From Bacteroidales bacterium (lineage in GTDB: Bacteria > Bacteroidota > Bacteroidia > Bacteroidales > UBA932), in the NCBI GenBank assembly GCA_012522855.1, contig JAAYJQ010000004.1, forward strand, positions 1-54,022: a DNA stretch of 54,022 bases, written 5' to 3'. Made by a program: the position numbers and the translations under genes. Positions 51,610 to 54,022 of the stretch are shown here, one piece after another; the first letter of the stretch is position 1; every line of letters begins with the position of its first letter. A model generated the notes under the pieces. That model was not told the DNA's origin. It made no database searches and saw nothing but the letters and a program-made list of their open reading frames with translations.

Positions 51610-53187
51610 ATGGAGTCTGAAAATTCAGAAAAAGATCTGATTGTCGATGTCACATCGAACGAGGTTCAAATCGCGCTGATGGAAAACCGCCGGCTGATTG
51701 AACTGAACAAGGAGTCCAGCAAAGGGCACAACTTTTCCGTCGGAGATGTATACCTCGGAAAAGTGCGGAAGATTCTTCCCGCGCTCAATGCTGCCTTCGT
51801 GGACATCGGGGACAAGAAGGAAGGTTTCGTTCATTATCTGGACCTGGGGCTGTATTTCAAAGCGTTCGACGAGTTCGTGCGCAAGAGCAACCCCAACTCG
51901 GATCTCAGGAGCTTGTATTCCAAGATCAAACTCGGTCCCATCCTGGAGAAGGAGGGACGGCTCGAGAACGAGTTGAAGGTGGGCCAGATGATGATCGTGC
52001 AGATCGTCAAGGAACCGATTTCCACCAAAGGATCCAGACTGACTGCGGAAATTTCATTGGCAGGACGCAACATTGTACTGATGCCCTTCGCCGAGAAGGT
52101 GAGCATCTCCCAGAAAATCGCCTCGAAGGAAGAAAAGAAAAGGCTCGAGACACTGGTCCGGAGCATTCTCCCCAAGAACTACGGAGCCATCATCCGCACG
52201 GCAGCCGAGGGCAAAAATGCCGCGGTGCTGGTCGCGGAGTTGAAGTCTCTGATCGAGAAGTGGGAAACTTCCTGGAAAAAGATCGCGAAATCCAAAGGCG
52301 TGCAACTGCTCTTCACCGAGTACAGCAAGACCACCACAATTCTCAGGGATCTCCTGAACGATTCGTTTTCGAACATCTATGTGAACGATGCGAACATCTA
52401 TGAGGAGACAAGGAAGTATATCGCCCTGATCTCGCCGGATCAGGAGAAGATCGTGAAGCTGTACGAGGGCAAGGAACCGATTTTTGACCATTTCGAGGTC
52501 ACCCGCCAGATCAAGAGTTCGTTCGGCAAGGTGGTGCCGATGAAGCAGGGTGCCTATCTCGTCATCGAGACGACGGAGGCCCTGAATGTGATCGACGTGA
52601 ACAGCGGGATCCGCGCGAAGACTTCCAACCAGGAGGAGAACACCTTCGAGGTCAACAAGATCGCCGCGGAAGAAATCGCCCGGCAGCTGCGCCTTCGGGA
52701 CATGGGGGGAATCATAGTGGTCGACTTCATCGACATGGATTCCCAAGAGAACCGCAACGAGCTGCACAAGTACATGCTGCAGCTCATGGAGGGAGATCGC
52801 GCCAAGCACAACGTGCTGCCGCTCACCAGATTCGGCCTGATGCAGATCACGCGCCAGCGGATTCGTCCCGTGACGGAGATCAACACGGCCGAGACCTGCC
52901 CGGCCTGCCACGGCACCGGCAAGATTTTCTCGAGCGTCGTCATTGACGAGCAGATCGAGCGAAAGATCGCCTACTGTGCGGAGAAAGGGATCCATTCCCT
53001 CGTGCTGAAGGTCAGTCCGATTCTCGGAGCCTACCTTCGGAGGAACACGACACTTCTGGGCAACAATTCCTTCTACGGCAAATGGAAGCGGAAGTACAAG
53101 TGCAAGATCGACCTCGTCGAGGTCACCGACTTCACCGTCCTGCAGAATGAAATTTACGACAAAAAAGGCAACCGGCTCGACACCTGA
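51610..53187 (+). CDS. rng: ribonuclease G/E family endoribonuclease
   Basis: 525 residues. An S1-like domain (VGDVYLGKVRKILPALNAAFVDIGDKKEGFVHYLDL) is followed by the catalytic domain with the metal-binding Asp residues in NVIDVNSGIRA and IIVVDFIDMD, and the Zn-link motif CPACHGTG. RNase G/E trims rRNA and starts mRNA decay. Length fits RNase G, with no RNase E scaffold tail. Its last codons are copied again 268 bp downstream. Confidence 0.95.
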   Translation: MESENSEKDLIVDVTSNEVQIALMENRRLIELNKESSKGHNFSVGDVYLGKVRKILPALNAAFVDIGDKKEGFVHYLDLGLYFKAFDEFVRKSNPNSDLRSLYSKIKLGPILEKEGRLENELKVGQMMIVQIVKEPISTKGSRLTAEISLAGRNIVLMPFAEKVSISQKIASKEEKKRLETLVRSILPKNYGAIIRTAAEGKNAAVLVAELKSLIEKWETSWKKIAKSKGVQLLFTEYSKTTTILRDLLNDSFSNIYVNDANIYEETRKYIALISPDQEKIVKLYEGKEPIFDHFEVTRQIKSSFGKVVPMKQGAYLVIETTEALNVIDVNSGIRAKTSNQEENTFEVNKIAAEEIARQLRLRDMGGIIVVDFIDMDSQENRNELHKYMLQLMEGDRAKHNVLPLTRFGLMQITRQRIRPVTEINTAETCPACHGTGKIFSSVVIDEQIERKIAYCAEKGIHSLVLKVSPILGAYLRRNTTLLGNNSFYGKWKRKYKCKIDLVEVTDFTVLQNEIYDKKGNRLDT

Positions 53188-53470
53188 CGCGGCCTCCCGG
53201 GCGAGAAGCGCCACCCTACCACGGGAAGCGCCGCCCTACCACGCGAAGCGCCGCCCTACCACGCGAAGCGCCGCCCTACCACGCGAAGCGCCGCCCTACC
53301 ACGGGAAGCGCCGCCCTACCACGGGAAGCGCCGCCCTACCACGGGAAGCATCGCCCTACCACGGGAAGCGTCGCCCTACCACGGGAAGCGTCGCCCTACC
53401 ACGGGAAGCGGGCGGACTGGGAGGTCGACGAACCGAGCAACCGGCCCGACACCTGACGCGGCCTCCCGGG
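53168..53470. repeat. rng 3'-end duplication flanking a 20-bp tandem array
   Basis: GCAACCGGCTCGACACCTGA and the following GCGGCCTCCCGGG (53168-53200) include the rng stop codon and recur at 53436-53468 as GCAACCGGCCCGACACCTGA plus the same tail. Between them lie ten exact-length units of GAAGCGCCGCCCTACCACGS (20 bp, 53205-53404). Confidence 0.9.
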
Positions 53471-53510
53471 TACGCTCCGGTGACAGCCAAAGCCTCAACG
53501 CATTCTCACG

Positions 53511-53544
53511 GGGCTGGCCAAAAAAGTCTTGGCCGGCCCTTTTT
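53511..53544 (+). terminator. rho-independent terminator of rng
   Basis: GGGCTGGCCAA, an AAAAGTC loop, TTGGCCGGCCC and then TTTTT: a textbook stem with a T run. It lies 320 bp past the rng stop, beyond the duplicated tail. Confidence 0.8.
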
Positions 53545-53664
53545 GGCACCACCTGCAAAAACAGGCCGCCTGCACCTCGAACATCTTCGCATTAGCCAGC
53601 ACTTTTGGCACCATATGCAAAACAGGCCAGCCGGCGCCTCGAACACTTTCGCATTTGCCAGCAC
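53541..53664. repeat. 62-bp tandem repeat, two copies
   Basis: TTTTGGCACC starts at 53541 and 53603 and begins again at 53665 (TTTTTATTG). The copies share ACAGGCC, GCACCTCGAACA-like and TTCGCATT.GCCAGCAC segments with several changes. After them comes AT-rich sequence with a small inverted repeat (GATTCAATTATTGAATTC, 53702-53719). Confidence 0.75.
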
Positions 53665-53763
53665 TTTTTATTGTTCTTTGTTCCAGGTTGAGTCTACCTT
53701 AGATTCAATTATTGAATTCTCGGCCGCCTATTCTGACATTTTAACCACCCTCATTACACAGAG

Positions 53764-53938
53764 CGGCCTGCCAGGACCAAAATGCCGAGAATCAGGGCCT
53801 GGGTAGGGTCTGCAGAGACCTGCCAGGACCAAAATGCCAAGAATCCGGGCCTGGGTGCTACCTACGGAGGCTTGCCAGGACGGGAATGCCGGGGAATTGG
53901 TCCCGGCTAACATCGGCTGCCCCAGGAACAATTCGAGA
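53764..53938. repeat. 52-bp GC-rich repeat array, upstream of copy G
   Basis: GCCTGCCAGGACCAAAATGC and two further units, ending in TTGGTCCCGGCTAACATCGG and GGAACAATTCGAGA before the hairpin element. Confidence 0.83.
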
Positions 53939-54022
53939 TTTACAAAATGCGGGCACGCCGATCCAGCTCCCAGGGCTGTACAGGGCATATGAGCGTGAAA
54001 GATCTGTCAAAATATTCGCCCT
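53939..54022 (+). repeat. hairpin element, type I, copy G (cut by window end)
   Basis: The first 84 bp of the element (TTTACAAAATGCGGGCACG, GGCTGTACAGGGCATATGAG, GTGAAAGATC) are present; the right half lies outside the window. Confidence 0.88.

Noticed and set aside
53147..53806. 219-codon frame overlapping the rng end
   Set aside because: Made mainly of 20-bp repeat translation; its first part overlaps the rng coding end in another frame.
1..54022. tRNA or rRNA genes
   Set aside because: I looked for T-arm words such as GGTTCGAATCC and found none in a cloverleaf context; no rRNA-like blocks.

Overview
The window looks like a chromosome segment of a high-GC member of the Bacteroidales (phylum Bacteroidota). 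The support is the Bacteroidota-type promoter pattern TTTG-N19/20-TAnnTTTG ahead of several genes (hup, rpsA, abiE, the second fic, the RAYT operon). Further support is a six-S1-domain rpsA with an acidic leader, a tiny COX24-like basic protein next to hup, and family content such as DUF5106 and AbiE. I cannot resolve the genus.

Layout. 845-11918 is ordinary, GC-rich core chromosome, all on the minus strand: pnuC; a peptidoglycan-recycling kinase, murQ, recR and mntP with overlapping ends; corA; rpsA-rnz; a LysM glucosaminidase; mltG; and a secreted esterase. 11.98-16.19 kb is a repeat-rich module holding a DEDD exonuclease and a three-gene operon: two small paralogues plus a REP-associated tyrosine transposase (RAYT). 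It lies between two inverted copies of a ~150-bp hairpin element. 16.2-22.1 kb is core again: fba, a CoA-transferase, a DUF5106/thioredoxin protein, coaD, a lipase and a WbuC cupin. 22.1-35.0 kb is an accessory region: repeat arrays, a Fic protein, an AbiE type IV toxin-antitoxin pair with a clear palindromic operator, a 1070-aa nuclease-like protein that looks like a defence gene, a broken DUF2075 helicase cut by an IS256-family remnant, IS21 fragments and a second Fic protein. 35.0-47.9 kb is a surface-polysaccharide locus on the minus strand: PglE-, PglD- and PglC-like genes, three GT4 glycosyltransferases, a Wzy-like polymerase, an asparagine-synthase-like protein and a Wzx flippase. It contains deletion scars, namely a dehydrogenase-thiolase chimera and a decapitated wecC fused against a truncated ung. 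From 48.5 kb the core resumes: lon, hup, a COX24-like gene and rng.

The most unusual content is a repeat ecosystem. A ~148-150-bp element with terminal inverted repeats (TTTACAAARTGCGGGCACG and its complement) and internal stems occurs at least seven times in two sequence types. The type I copies are embedded in GC-rich arrays with a 52-bp period whose unit is itself a dyad. The two type II copies flank the RAYT operon in inverted orientation. I infer, but cannot prove, that the RAYT with its two small partner proteins mobilises or maintains these repeats. A second theme is that the 3' ends of at least three genes (esterase, mltG, rng) are copied into repeats just downstream of their stop codons.
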